A stretch of DNA of 61,049 nucleotides, taken from assembly GCF_023074175.1 (NCBI RefSeq), contig NZ_JADPKS010000067.1:1-61049 (forward strand), in the 5' to 3' direction. Each line of letters starts with the position of its first letter. Position 1 is the first letter of the stretch. Below, one piece after another: positions 22,642 through 29,517 of the stretch. Under the pieces are notes generated by a model. That model was not told the origin of the DNA, did not search any database, and saw only the letters and a list, made by a program, of their open reading frames with translations. The position numbers were made by a program, and so were the translations under genes. This stretch comes from Bradyrhizobium sp. 139. Its GTDB lineage: Bacteria > Pseudomonadota > Alphaproteobacteria > Rhizobiales > Xanthobacteraceae.

Positions 22642-23588
22642 CAGGCCGCTCCGCCCGCTTCAGTATGTATCCAGGCCTCGCCGCAAGCCTTTGCCAGTTC
22701 GCGCACGCGCAAAATGTAGCTCTGCCGCTCGGTGACGGAGATCACGCCGCGCGCATCGAGCAGGTTGAAGACATGGCTCGCCTTGATGCACTGGTCATAG
22801 GCCGGCAGTGCCATCAGGTGCTCTTTGCGGTTGCCCGGCTTCGAATTTTTTTGCCAGCCCGCGTCGAGATATTTCCTGCAGGCAGCTTCCGCCATCTTGA
22901 ATTGCTCGAACAGCATCGCGGTGTCCGCGACTTCGAAATTGTGCTTCGAATATTCCCGCTCGGCTTGCAGAAACACGTCGCCATAGGTGACCTTGGCGTC
23001 GCCGTCGCGGCCGTTGAAGTTGAGGTCGTAGACGCGGTCGACGCCCTGCACATACATCGCGAGGCGCTCGAGCCCGTAGGTGAGTTCGCCCGCGACCGGC
23101 GCGCATTCGAAGCCCGCGACCTGCTGGAAATAGGTGAACTGGCTGACTTCCATGCCGTCGCACCAGCACTCCCATCCGAGGCCCCAGGCGCCCAGCGTCG
23201 GGCTCTCCCAGTCGTCCTCGACGAAGCGGATGTCGTGCACGGCGGAATCGATGCCGATCGCGGCGAGTGACTTCAGGTACAGGTCCTGAAGGTTCGGCGG
23301 CGACGGCTTCATGATCACCTGGAACTGGTAGTAGTGCTGCATCCGGTTCGGGTTCTCGCCGTAGCGGCCGTCCTTGGGCCGGCGCGAGGGCTGCACATAG
23401 GCCGCGTTCCACGGCTTCGGCCCGAGTGCGCGGAGCGTCGTCGCCGGATGGAAGGTGCCCGCGCCCATCTCCATGTCGTAGGGCTGCAGGATCACGCAGC
23501 CCTGCTCGGCCCAGAACCGCTGGAGCGCAAGGATGAAGCCCTGGAACGAACGTTCCGGGCGCATATGGGCGGGCAATGAGGCGTCCAT
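22641..23588 (-). CDS. glyQ: Glycyl-tRNA synthetase alpha subunit
   Basis: This 315-residue catalytic alpha subunit carries [31 protein letters not shown] and [19 protein letters not shown], diagnostic of bacterial class II GlyQ. It activates glycine and forms the synthetase with the GlyS product downstream. I placed the start at 23588 ([14 protein letters not shown]) because this matches the usual N-terminus. A longer open frame reaches into the palindromic repeat upstream and is not credible. Confidence 0.96.
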   Translation of the reverse strand: MDASLPAHMRPERSFQGFILALQRFWAEQGCVILQPYDMEMGAGTFHPATTLRALGPKPWNAAYVQPSRRPKDGRYGENPNRMQHYYQFQVIMKPSPPNLQDLYLKSLAAIGIDSAVHDIRFVEDDWESPTLGAWGLGWECWCDGMEVSQFTYFQQVAGFECAPVAGELTYGLERLAMYVQGVDRVYDLNFNGRDGDAKVTYGDVFLQAEREYSKHNFEVADTAMLFEQFKMAEAACRKYLDAGWQKNSKPGNRKEHLMALPAYDQCIKASHVFNLLDARGVISVTERQSYILRVRELAKACGEAWIHTEAGGAA

Positions 23589-23698
23589 CGTCAGATCAGG
23601 CTCTCGCGGGGGTTTTGAATCGCGCGGGACCGTATCGACGGCGGGGGTGGGAATCAAGGCAAAGGGCCGGAAAGCGGCCCAGTCCTCGGTCATGCACG

Positions 23699-23762
23699 GG
23701 CTTGTCCCGGGTATCCACGTTCTTCGTGCGGCAAGGCAAGGCGTGGATGTCCGGGACAAGCC
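23699..23762. repeat. Intergenic palindrome upstream of glyQ
   Basis: Arms of 21 bp, GGCTTGTCCCGGGTATCCACG and its near complement, pair with two mismatches around a central GCGGCAAG-like loop. This matches a second common Bradyrhizobium intergenic family (GGGCTTGTCCCGGG). It may shape the glyQ leader RNA. Confidence 0.75.
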
Positions 23763-23793
23763 TGAACAAGCCCGGCCACGACGATTGCAGCAG

Positions 23794-23985
23794 CTATCCC
23801 GGCCGGTAAGCTCCGGTCACGGGATCCTGCTTCAGCGTCTGGATGTTGCCCATATGGGCGGCCTCGGCGACGCGCGACAGGCGCATCTCCTCCAGCTCCT
23901 GGTTGATCCGGACAGCGGTCTTGTAGGCCCAGCGGACCACGGCAAGCCCGCCCAGGACGCCCGCGAAAGCGACGAACGGCGGCAT
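23794..23985 (-). CDS. Small membrane protein of unknown function
   Basis: The protein has 63 residues with one N-terminal transmembrane helix ([20 protein letters not shown]) and a basic, helical cytosolic tail. I do not recognise a family name. AAGGA lies 7 nt before the ATG at 23985, supporting that start over a TTG six codons earlier. It lies between the S49 peptidase and glyQ and is probably an independent small gene. Confidence 0.65.
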   Translation of the reverse strand: MPPFVAFAGVLGGLAVVRWAYKTAVRINQELEEMRLSRVAEAAHMGNIQTLKQDPVTGAYRPG

Positions 23986-24100
23986 CGGTCGATCCTTGTT
24001 CAATGCTCAGCCCCCACGCACATTCTTGCGCAGACCGGGCCGCGCCGCAATTGGCTCGGCTTGAATTCCCCTTGGACCAAATGGCGCGGCAGCGCGCGCC

Positions 24101-25009
24101 CTAAAACCCGAATTTCGCCCAAATCGCGCGGGTTTCGACGGCCGAGATCAGCTGGTCCGGGAGGCTTGCGACTGATTCCAGCGCCGAAAGCTGGCCCGCA
24201 CCGGGCGATTTCCGCCCGAAAATGCCCGAGAGCAGACCGGTCGGCTGCGCAATCACGGGGGTGAGAACCTTTTCGCCAAAGCGGGCACGAAGAGTTGAGC
24301 GGAGATCGCCGATGCTGTCGGCGAGCCCCAGCGCGATCGCGCTCTCGCCGGCCCAGTATTCGCCCGTGAACAAGGTGTCCTCGGTGCCCTTGAGGCGCGC
24401 GCCGCGGCTCTCCTTCACCAGCGCGATGAAGATCTGGTGGATCTCGCGCTGGAGCGCTTTCAGCTTCGCCACGTCATCCGGGTTTTCCGGGAGGAACGGG
24501 TCGAGCATCGCCTTGTGCGCGCCGGCCGTGTAGAGCCGCCGCTCGATGCCGAGCCGCTTGATTGCCTCCTGAAAACCAAAACTGCCGCCGACCACGCCGA
24601 TCGAGCCGAGGATGGAGGACGGATCGCATATGATCTCGTCGCCGGCGCAGGCAATCATATAGCCGCCGGACGCCGCGACGTCCTCGACGAACACCAGCAC
24701 CGGCAGTTTCTTCTCTGCCGCGAGTTGCTTGATGCGCAGATAGATCTGGCGCGACTGCACCGGCGAGCCGCCGGGCGAATTGATCACCAGCGCCACCGCC
24801 TTGGCATTGCGCACCGAAAAGGCGCGCTCCAACACCCGCGCAAGGCCTGCGAGCGTCATGCCCGGGCGCAGCGGCGTCACCGCGCCGATCACCCCGGACA
24901 GCCGCACCACCGGCACCACCGCCGCGCCGGGACGGAAACGCGCCGGCAGATATTGCATGAGCTTGTCGGCCAGGCCGGAACCCTCACGATCGTTCAATTG
25001 TTCGGCCAT
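24101..25009 (-). CDS. S49-family signal-peptide peptidase-like protease
   Basis: The protein has 302 residues and a ClpP-like fold of the SppA/SohB class. Motifs include VINSPGGSPVQSRQIY (the oxyanion region), the catalytic serine in EDVAASGGYMIACAG, and the likely general-base lysine in YTAGAHKAMLDPF. It has a single S49 domain, as in SohB, but lacks a clear N-terminal membrane anchor. It may digest membrane-derived or signal peptides. The ATG at 25009 follows GAGGTAAC. This is the last host gene I recognise before the prophage. Confidence 0.88.
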   Translation of the reverse strand: MAEQLNDREGSGLADKLMQYLPARFRPGAAVVPVVRLSGVIGAVTPLRPGMTLAGLARVLERAFSVRNAKAVALVINSPGGSPVQSRQIYLRIKQLAAEKKLPVLVFVEDVAASGGYMIACAGDEIICDPSSILGSIGVVGGSFGFQEAIKRLGIERRLYTAGAHKAMLDPFLPENPDDVAKLKALQREIHQIFIALVKESRGARLKGTEDTLFTGEYWAGESAIALGLADSIGDLRSTLRARFGEKVLTPVIAQPTGLLSGIFGRKSPGAGQLSALESVASLPDQLISAVETRAIWAKFGF

Positions 25010-25187
25010 GCCGTTACCTCGGTCTTGCCTCAAGCGAACAACGAACAGGGCGTCGTGCTGCTCGCGAAATGGACCTCTTCCCTCAAGAGGGCCGCCTGAC
25101 TTCACCAAGTCAAACGAAGCAAGGGCCGGCAGCGGGCGCGAATCCGCTACCGACCCTCTCACCACCAAAACCGTAGGAGCGGTTCTA

Positions 25188-26153
25188 ATGGCTGACGATC
25201 TATTTGCATCTGTTGTCCAACTACATCAACCCCCCAGACCCAAGTCCGGCGCCGAACGCGCCAAGGCGTACCGGGACCGGAAGAAGGCCGGGCTACCCCT
25301 CGGGGTCAAGCCGCTGCCCGCCGCGAATGTATCGCGGAAGGTAGACGTTAAACCGCGCCCCGCAGTGCCCGCAGAGAAGGTTCTGGTTGACGTCGAGAGC
25401 GCGCGGTCCGTCCTCCAGTCCCGGCCGGAAGCAGTCGGGGCAGCAGTCGATTCGCAGGCAGTTGATCTCGTGGGGGGTCAGGTCTCGCATCGCCCCAACC
25501 TATCACACCATCGCATCATCTTACAGGTGGCGGCTTTCGGGCTCGCCGCGGTCGGGGTGACCATGAACGGCTGGTTCGCCCGGTCGTTGGGGAGCTCTGA
25601 AATCGCCGGCTGGTTGTTCCTGGCGATCGGGGTGGCGGCGGACCTTGTCGCGCTCGCCGTCCCATCCTGCGCAGCGCAGCAATGGCAGGCCGGCAACCGG
25701 GCGACGGCGGTTGTTGCTTGGGTTCTATGGTTGATGCCCTTCGCGTTCGCCGTTACGGCCGGCATCGGCTTCGCCTCGGTGAATATCAGTGACGTGACGC
25801 TGCAGCGTGCGTCACGCGTGACGCCAGCGATCGAGGCGGCGCGTAACGAGCTGCGTGACGCCGTGACGTCACGCGACCGTGAGTGCGCGGGTGGTGTCGG
25901 TAAGTTCTGTCGTCAGCGGGAGGACGCCGTCAGCGATCGCCGCCGGCAGCTGGACGAGGCCACGCGGTCGGTCGAGCAGACCGCGGACCCCCAGACGGAG
26001 GCCGCCACTCGGATGGTGGCATGGTTGAGTGGTGGGGTGCTCCGGCCGACCGGCAGCGACTTCGCTATGCTCCGCCTTCTCCTGTTGGCCTTTCTACCAC
26101 AGCTCGGCGGGGTGTTGTTGATGGTCGGCCGGGCAACCCCACAAGGTAATTAG
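25188..26153 (+). CDS. Phage membrane protein with basic N-terminus
   Basis: The protein has 321 residues. It opens with SGAERAKAYRDRKKAGLPLG, a basic helical motif seen at the start of small phage DNA-associated proteins. A flexible linker follows (about 36-100), then three membrane helices (about 107-195), a coiled coil (about 205-270) and a last hydrophobic segment (about 292-312). I do not recognise a family. GGAG lies 9 nt before the ATG. A zinc-ribbon gene is encoded antisense to the linker. The stop overlaps the convergent gene at 26150. Confidence 0.7.
   Translation: MADDLFASVVQLHQPPRPKSGAERAKAYRDRKKAGLPLGVKPLPAANVSRKVDVKPRPAVPAEKVLVDVESARSVLQSRPEAVGAAVDSQAVDLVGGQVSHRPNLSHHRIILQVAAFGLAAVGVTMNGWFARSLGSSEIAGWLFLAIGVAADLVALAVPSCAAQQWQAGNRATAVVAWVLWLMPFAFAVTAGIGFASVNISDVTLQRASRVTPAIEAARNELRDAVTSRDRECAGGVGKFCRQREDAVSDRRRQLDEATRSVEQTADPQTEAATRMVAWLSGGVLRPTGSDFAMLRLLLLAFLPQLGGVLLMVGRATPQGN
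25293..25490 (-). CDS. Zinc-ribbon microprotein, antisense to the membrane protein
   Basis: The protein has 65 residues with two knuckles, CCPDC near the start and CGHCG further on, as in a zinc ribbon. It resembles small phage proteins of the pattern C-P-x-C...GPR...N-x-x-C-x-x-C-G-x-x-F-N. Third codon positions are strongly G/C in this frame and weaker in the opposite frame, which supports true coding. It lies wholly inside the plus-strand gene at 25188-26153. The role is unknown; RNA or DNA binding is possible. Confidence 0.65.
   Translation of the reverse strand: MRDLTPHEINCLRIDCCPDCFRPGLEDGPRALDVNQNLLCGHCGARFNVYLPRYIRGGQRLDPEG
25789..25873. repeat. Cluster of GTGACG/CGTCAC words with two palindromes
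   Basis: Within 85 bp there are about seven GTGACG or CGTCAC hexamers. They include a perfect 16-bp palindrome GCGTCACGCGTGACGC (25809-25824) and a perfect 12-bp one CGTGACGTCACG (25862-25873). The cluster lies inside the coiled-coil coding part of the membrane protein. Codon choice (Val-Thr as GTG ACG) explains some copies, not the palindromes. Confidence 0.6.
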
Positions 26154-26359
26154 AGCCACGTCTCGACGATCACGGGGTCGTCCTGCTGGTGCCGAGCGAA
26201 CGGCACCAGTCCCCGCCCAAGCAGCGCCATCCGCAGCTGGTCGAGATCGGTCGAGTAGAGCACCTCCGGGGTCGGCGTCTCACCCTCGAACCGGCGCGCA
26301 ACGAAGTGATTCGGCCAGTCACGCGGGTGGTCGTAGATGGTCCAAGTCTCGATCGTCAC
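26150..26359 (-). CDS. Phage hypothetical protein (TIYDHPRDWP type)
   Basis: The protein has 69 residues. The pattern WTIYDHPRDWPNHFVARR at the start and DPVIVETWL at the end is a familiar small protein of rhizobial phages with no known role. The GTG start at 26359 has GGAG 8 nt upstream. The stop overlaps that of the convergent gene at 25188-26153. Confidence 0.75.
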   Translation of the reverse strand: MTIETWTIYDHPRDWPNHFVARRFEGETPTPEVLYSTDLDQLRMALLGRGLVPFARHQQDDPVIVETWL

Positions 26360-26374
26360 GGCCCATGCTCCACT

Positions 26375-26599
26375 TCAGTCCGCGAACAATATCCCGTAAC
26401 GCTCATAGAGCCACAGGAAGCCGAACCAGATCACCAAGGCACCAACGATCAGCGTGACGGTCTCGATGATGCGTGACACCGTTCGCACATGCCGGGCGCG
26501 CACCTCGGGGTCAGCCAGCCGCTTCGAGAGCCGGGCCGCTTCGATGGTGACGGGAACACTCAACGCATAAAACACCGCCACCCACAGATAGGTCTTCAT
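26375..26599 (-). CDS. Small phage membrane protein
   Basis: The protein has 74 residues and two transmembrane helices (about 3-20 and 45-65). Between them is a basic loop (SKRLADPEVRARHVRTVSRIIE). I do not recognise it. The ATG at 26599 is chosen because the upstream part of the frame has no hydrophobic or conserved content. It could be a holin-like or superinfection-exclusion protein, but nothing in the sequence shows this. Confidence 0.6.
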   Translation of the reverse strand: MKTYLWVAVFYALSVPVTIEAARLSKRLADPEVRARHVRTVSRIIETVTLIVGALVIWFGFLWLYERYGILFAD

Positions 26600-26613
26600 T
26601 CCATCCCGGCGGG

Positions 26614-26802
26614 TTAGGCCGGCTCCATTTTGTAAGGGTGGTAGGGTTCCGGAGGAGCGAGCGGCACGACGTCCCACATGGTCGGGTGGACGTCCTCGTT
26701 GTCGTTCTTCCGGGCGTACTCAATCGCCTCGCTTTTTGTTTCGAACGGACCGACGAGCTCCAGCGCCAGTAGCGGTCCGGTGACTATGATCCACTTGTCC
26801 AT
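26614..26802 (-). CDS. Phage microprotein (MDKWIIVTGP type)
   Basis: The protein has 62 residues. A beta-rich start (KWIIVTGPLLALELVGPF) and a helix (TKSEAIEYARKN) suggest a small alpha/beta fold of the kind seen in short phage proteins that shape operator or host-protein binding. No function is known. GAGGA lies 9 nt upstream of the ATG. Its 5' part overlaps the next gene upstream in another frame. Confidence 0.65.
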   Translation of the reverse strand: MDKWIIVTGPLLALELVGPFETKSEAIEYARKNDNEDVHPTMWDVVPLAPPEPYHPYKMEPA

Positions 26803-26899
26803 CTTCGAGTTTCCTCGCTGGTCCGCAGTTCATGGTGCAATGCCCATCATCGCAGTCGGAACAGGGGTTGGCGCGCTTGCCGAAATCGTAGGCGTACAT
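26720..26899 (-). CDS. Cysteine-rich phage microprotein
   Basis: The protein has 59 residues. The first half has CSDCDDGHCTMNCGP, a close cysteine cluster that could bind zinc. The second half overlaps the MDKWIIVTGP-type gene in another frame and looks less constrained. Its ATG shares a base with the TGA of the gene upstream (TGATG), which supports coupled translation. Confidence 0.5.
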   Translation of the reverse strand: MYAYDFGKRANPCSDCDDGHCTMNCGPARKLEDGQVDHSHRTATGAGARRSVRNKKRGD

Positions 26900-27126
26900 C
26901 AACCCTGCTCACTCTGGGCGCAACGTGCGAACGTGATCGCCCGCCTTATCGTTCCTGCTTGAGCCACCACCGCGAAAAGGTTTAGCGCGGCCACCCAAAA
27001 GTGGACCCAGGTGGTGCCGAACCAGATGTTCAGCCCGGCGACCACCGAGCACAGCACCATGCACGAGGCGCTGATGGCAACTTGGCGCCTCGCTGTTTTG
27101 ATCAGTGCTTCTGCTTGCGTAGCCAT
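26899..27126 (-). CDS. Small two-helix phage membrane protein
   Basis: The protein has 75 residues. After a short basic N-terminus come two transmembrane helices (VAISASCMVLCSVVAGLNIW and VHFWVAALNLFAVVAQAG), then a basic tail. No family recognised. The ATG lies inside the end of the upstream zinc-ribbon gene (25-nt overlap), and its stop is coupled to the next gene. Confidence 0.6.
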   Translation of the reverse strand: MATQAEALIKTARRQVAISASCMVLCSVVAGLNIWFGTTWVHFWVAALNLFAVVAQAGTIRRAITFARCAQSEQG

Positions 27127-27338
27127 GTCTGGAAATCCTCGGCCATACGGGGTGTGATCTGCACCTCGGCGCCCGGCTCCAGAAGCAGGGCCTTGGCGCA
27201 TCGGAAGCAGACCTTCTTGCTCCTGGGTGCGTGCGGCCGGAACTGGATGCGGCACTGGCAATCCGCGCAGCGGCCCGTCGCGTTGTCCGGCAGCAGCAGG
27301 CCGGCGTCGGTGATCGGGGCGCAGACGAGGATGTTCAC
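27102..27338 (-). CDS. Phage zinc-ribbon protein
   Basis: The protein has 78 residues. Two CxxC pairs (CADCQC and CFRCAK) about 20 residues apart form a likely zinc ribbon. A C-terminal helix follows (RMAEDFQTWLRKQK). Small proteins of this kind often bind nucleic acid or RNA polymerase. The GTG at 27338 forms GTGA with the stop of the upstream SANT-like gene. Confidence 0.65.
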   Translation of the reverse strand: MNILVCAPITDAGLLLPDNATGRCADCQCRIQFRPHAPRSKKVCFRCAKALLLEPGAEVQITPRMAEDFQTWLRKQKH

Positions 27339-27514
27339 CGCTGATGCCCCAACCCGATGCCGAGCAGGTGCGCCTTGGCACGCAGCGCCGGCACCGTGCG
27401 CTTCATCAGTTTGGCGACCTTCACCACGGGCGTCCGCTGTCGGGAATGCGCCTTCAACTCCTTGACGTCCGCTTTGCTGTAGGGGGTCCGCACCTTCCTC
27501 GCACGTTTCGCCAT
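27335..27514 (-). CDS. SANT-like helix-turn-helix microprotein
   Basis: The 59-residue protein is basic. The sequence YSKADVKELKAHSRQRTPV, then VAKLMKRTVPALRAKAHLLGIGL, follows a Myb/SANT-like DNA-binding pattern common in alphaproteobacteria and their phages. It has GGAG about 9 nt before the ATG. Its stop overlaps the GTG of the zinc-ribbon gene. It is a candidate regulator for nearby operator-like repeats. Confidence 0.7.
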   Translation of the reverse strand: MAKRARKVRTPYSKADVKELKAHSRQRTPVVKVAKLMKRTVPALRAKAHLLGIGLGHQR

Positions 27515-27517
27515 TGC

Positions 27518-27631
27518 TCACTGCTCCTTCTTAGTTGCTTTCCGCATTGCCCAACCCGCTCCCTCGACGACCCCATGCACGATGAGGAAAGAGATCAGCA
27601 GGTCGAACGGGTACACTACGAATTCAGTCAC
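27518..27631 (-). CDS. Tiny membrane peptide
   Basis: A 37-residue frame starting GTG with one hydrophobic helix (DLLISFLIVHGVVEGAGWAM) and a basic tail. It ends 3 nt before the ATG of the SANT-like gene, so it may be a coupled leader peptide. The ribosome site is weak. The GTG sits next to a GTTAC word, so the frame may partly reflect a regulatory site. Confidence 0.35.
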   Translation of the reverse strand: MTEFVVYPFDLLISFLIVHGVVEGAGWAMRKATKKEQ

Positions 27632-27646
27632 GTTACGTTCCGTTTC

Positions 27647-27664
27647 GGTTACACAAAGGTTACA
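27647..27664. repeat. Tandem GGTTACA pair with 11-bp period
   Basis: GGTTACA occurs at 27647-27653 and 27658-27664, spaced exactly 11 bp (one helical turn). A related CGTTACG lies 16 bp to the left. The pair lies between tiny leftward frames. It matches similar pairs at 56942 and 60975. Confidence 0.6.
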
Positions 27665-27757
27665 TCAGTCTTCGTTCATCGTGACGAGAGAGGTCGCGAC
27701 AACTCCGATCGCTGCGCCGATCCAGGCGGCGCACAACAAGGCCAAGATGCTCAACAA
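27665..27757 (-). CDS. Possible 30-residue membrane peptide
   Basis: A frame from TTG at 27757, one base after the stop of the upstream winged-helix gene, encodes one hydrophobic helix (LLCAAWIGAAIGVVATSLV). The tail is short and acidic. GAGG lies 5 nt upstream. The size and weak start make this doubtful. Confidence 0.25.
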   Translation of the reverse strand: MLSILALLCAAWIGAAIGVVATSLVTMNED

Positions 27758-27758
27758 C

Positions 27759-28685
27759 TCAGCCTCGTGCGCCGGCTCGGCGCGGTTGCCCGCGATCCGG
27801 CTTGACCAGCCGAAGATTCGGCTTGGTGAGTTTCAGGCGCCAGCGCCCGCGATCGAACTCGACCTTGCCCTTGGTCATCCAGTAGTAGGCGCGGCCATAG
27901 GCTTTGTCCTGTGAGATCCCCATCACCTCGGCCAGACGCTCGGTGGTCACCCACTCCGCGGTGAAGAAGTCGAGCGCGGTGGCGGCCGGGACCGGCACAA
28001 GCGGGTTACTCGTGGGGGTTACCACCGCGGGTGCCTTGGGCACCTTGCGCCAGCGATCGCCCTGCGTTTCGACCTCGCCCTTCTGCAGCAGATAATAGAG
28101 TTTGCGTTTGGCGATCACGGCCGGCACACCCATCGACTTGGCGAGCGCCTCAAGGCTGTTCCAAGATTCGGCGACGAAGTCGAGCGCAGGGACCGTGCGA
28201 TAGGGCTGCTTTGTTTTTGTGAGGACCGGCTCGGCGACTTCGACTGCGACCGGCGGCACAACCGCTTCGGGCAGGGCTGTAGCAGTGTGCTGCGGGCGGG
28301 TCAGAACGTCCTCGACGCGATGTGTCAGTTCGAGCACGAGCGCGGAAAGGTCGGCGACTTCGGCACGGAGCATTTTGAGTTGGTCGTGGTGCGGCTCGAC
28401 GTGCTGCGGGACTGAGAGCGCCTTGTGGAGCAGCGGCTGTTTCTTCGGGGGCTCTTTCAGACTTAGGCCGTCTTGCTTGAAGAGGCGTCTGATGTCAGAT
28501 CGCGCGTTGAGCCATCCGCGATGGTCACTGCCGGTCTTGGCGATGAAATATTGTCGCCACTCTTTGTCGGGTGTGGCTCGCCATCTCAGTTCTATATGGC
28601 CGCCGGGCGTGTCGTGGTGCGTGAACGGCACACCCCATAGTTTGAACTCGGAAGACAGTAGACTTAGCGCTTCGTCTCTCGCCAT
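27759..28685 (-). CDS. Phage regulator-like protein with two winged-helix repeats
   Basis: The protein has 308 residues. Residues 1-75 form a small alpha/beta domain (TPGGHIELRWRATPDKEW, then WLNARSDIRRLFKQDG). A short coiled coil follows (about 98-128). Two similar winged-helix-like repeats at about 167-212 and 237-282 share ALDF...LA..MGV/MGI...YY...GKVE...RW. The layout fits a DNA-binding dimer. It faces a palindrome-rich divergent region, so a repressor or early switch is a reasonable guess. AAGGGG lies just before the ATG at 28685. Confidence 0.65.
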   Translation of the reverse strand: MARDEALSLLSSEFKLWGVPFTHHDTPGGHIELRWRATPDKEWRQYFIAKTGSDHRGWLNARSDIRRLFKQDGLSLKEPPKKQPLLHKALSVPQHVEPHHDQLKMLRAEVADLSALVLELTHRVEDVLTRPQHTATALPEAVVPPVAVEVAEPVLTKTKQPYRTVPALDFVAESWNSLEALAKSMGVPAVIAKRKLYYLLQKGEVETQGDRWRKVPKAPAVVTPTSNPLVPVPAATALDFFTAEWVTTERLAEVMGISQDKAYGRAYYWMTKGKVEFDRGRWRLKLTKPNLRLVKPDRGQPRRAGARG

Positions 28686-28954
28686 GATGACCCCTTTGGC
28701 TTGTGACCTTGCATCCCCATTCCCCAATTCCGATTCCGGTCAGCGTATCCTATTCGCCGTATTGTTCAACAGCTTGCCAGGATATAGCCCCATGTTTGGC
28801 AGGGAGTACGCATGACATAACCAATTGGTTCGGAATTGCGACACCGGGAGTGTCCATTTCGGTCGTAGGAACCGAAAAACGCATTTGCATAAGTTAGGTT
28901 GCACCAAAGTTTCGCGCTTACTAAATAATCCTGGTCACATATGGGGGAAGTACA
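28686..28954. promoter_or_regulatory. Palindrome-rich divergent control region
   Basis: This AT-richer 269 bp lies between the winged-helix gene and a plus-strand gene. It contains three inverted repeats in a row: AACCAATTGGTT (28819-28830), GACAC-N5-GTGTC (28840-28854) and TTTCGGT-N7-ACCGAAA (28857-28877). A possible rightward -35 (TTGCAC, 28899-28904) with an AT-rich -10 follows. This would suit a phage immunity or early-switch region. Confidence 0.5.
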
Positions 28955-29227
28955 ATGATCTCGCGCGTCAGTTTTGGTCTTGCGATCGCAGCCCTGTTCG
29001 TATCCATCGGCGCATTCGGCTACGCCTACCAGCAGCAGGGGCAATGGTCTCGGGCCGCCTGCAGGGATATTCAGGTCGTCGAGACGTCGCTCGCCGCGAT
29101 GAACGAGCGGGCGGACCTCAAGGCGGTCGCCCGCCTCCCCCTGTTGCAACTGGCGCGAGCACGGTGCGGCGTTGACGTGACCAAGAAGCTCGACGAAGCA
29201 GACCGTGATGCCCATCACGTCCGCTAA
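28955..29227 (+). CDS. Membrane-anchored phage hypothetical protein
   Basis: The protein has 90 residues. An N-terminal hydrophobic segment (FGLAIAALFVSIGAFGYAY) acts as an anchor or uncleaved signal. The rest is soluble, with two cysteines. It is one of the few rightward genes on this side of the prophage and starts after GGGGGAAG. Its stop abuts the end of the HNH-like gene. Function unknown; a gene expressed in the lysogen is possible from its position. Confidence 0.6.
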   Translation: MISRVSFGLAIAALFVSIGAFGYAYQQQGQWSRAACRDIQVVETSLAAMNERADLKAVARLPLLQLARARCGVDVTKKLDEADRDAHHVR

Positions 29228-29500
29228 TTACTTCCGGTTCCAGCCCCGGTTGGCGTGCTGGGACCGCACCCGCAGGTTCGAGCGGGCGTTGCTGCCGCCG
29301 TCCTTGACCATCTTCTTGTGGTCGATGTCCTTGCCGGCGATGGCCTTGGCTCCCAGTTCCTTGCGCATGACCGTCCGCGCCTGATTGCGCTGCGCGCGGT
29401 CCTTGACGATGTCGGGCCGGTGATTGTAGCCGCGGTCCATCTTCTTGATCTGCGCAGGCGTCCGATGCGAACTCGGATCGCGCCTGCCCCCCGTTGCCAT
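29228..29500 (-). CDS. HNH-like phage protein
   Basis: The protein has 90 residues and is very basic. The C-terminal part, GKDIDHKKMVKDGGSNARSNLRV followed by a tryptophan near the end, resembles the DHK-x-N core of HNH nucleases. The first metal histidine pair is not clear. Similar small proteins sit at the end of late gene blocks in podoviruses. It starts 18 nt or so after the giant ejection protein gene, with GAGGTAAC upstream. Confidence 0.6.
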   Translation of the reverse strand: MATGGRRDPSSHRTPAQIKKMDRGYNHRPDIVKDRAQRNQARTVMRKELGAKAIAGKDIDHKKMVKDGGSNARSNLRVRSQHANRGWNRK

Positions 29501-29517
29501 GATGTTACCTCTCGAAG

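Noticed and set aside
22641..23759. Longer glyQ start at 23759
   Set aside because: It would include the palindromic repeat and 57 residues not found in GlyQ proteins.
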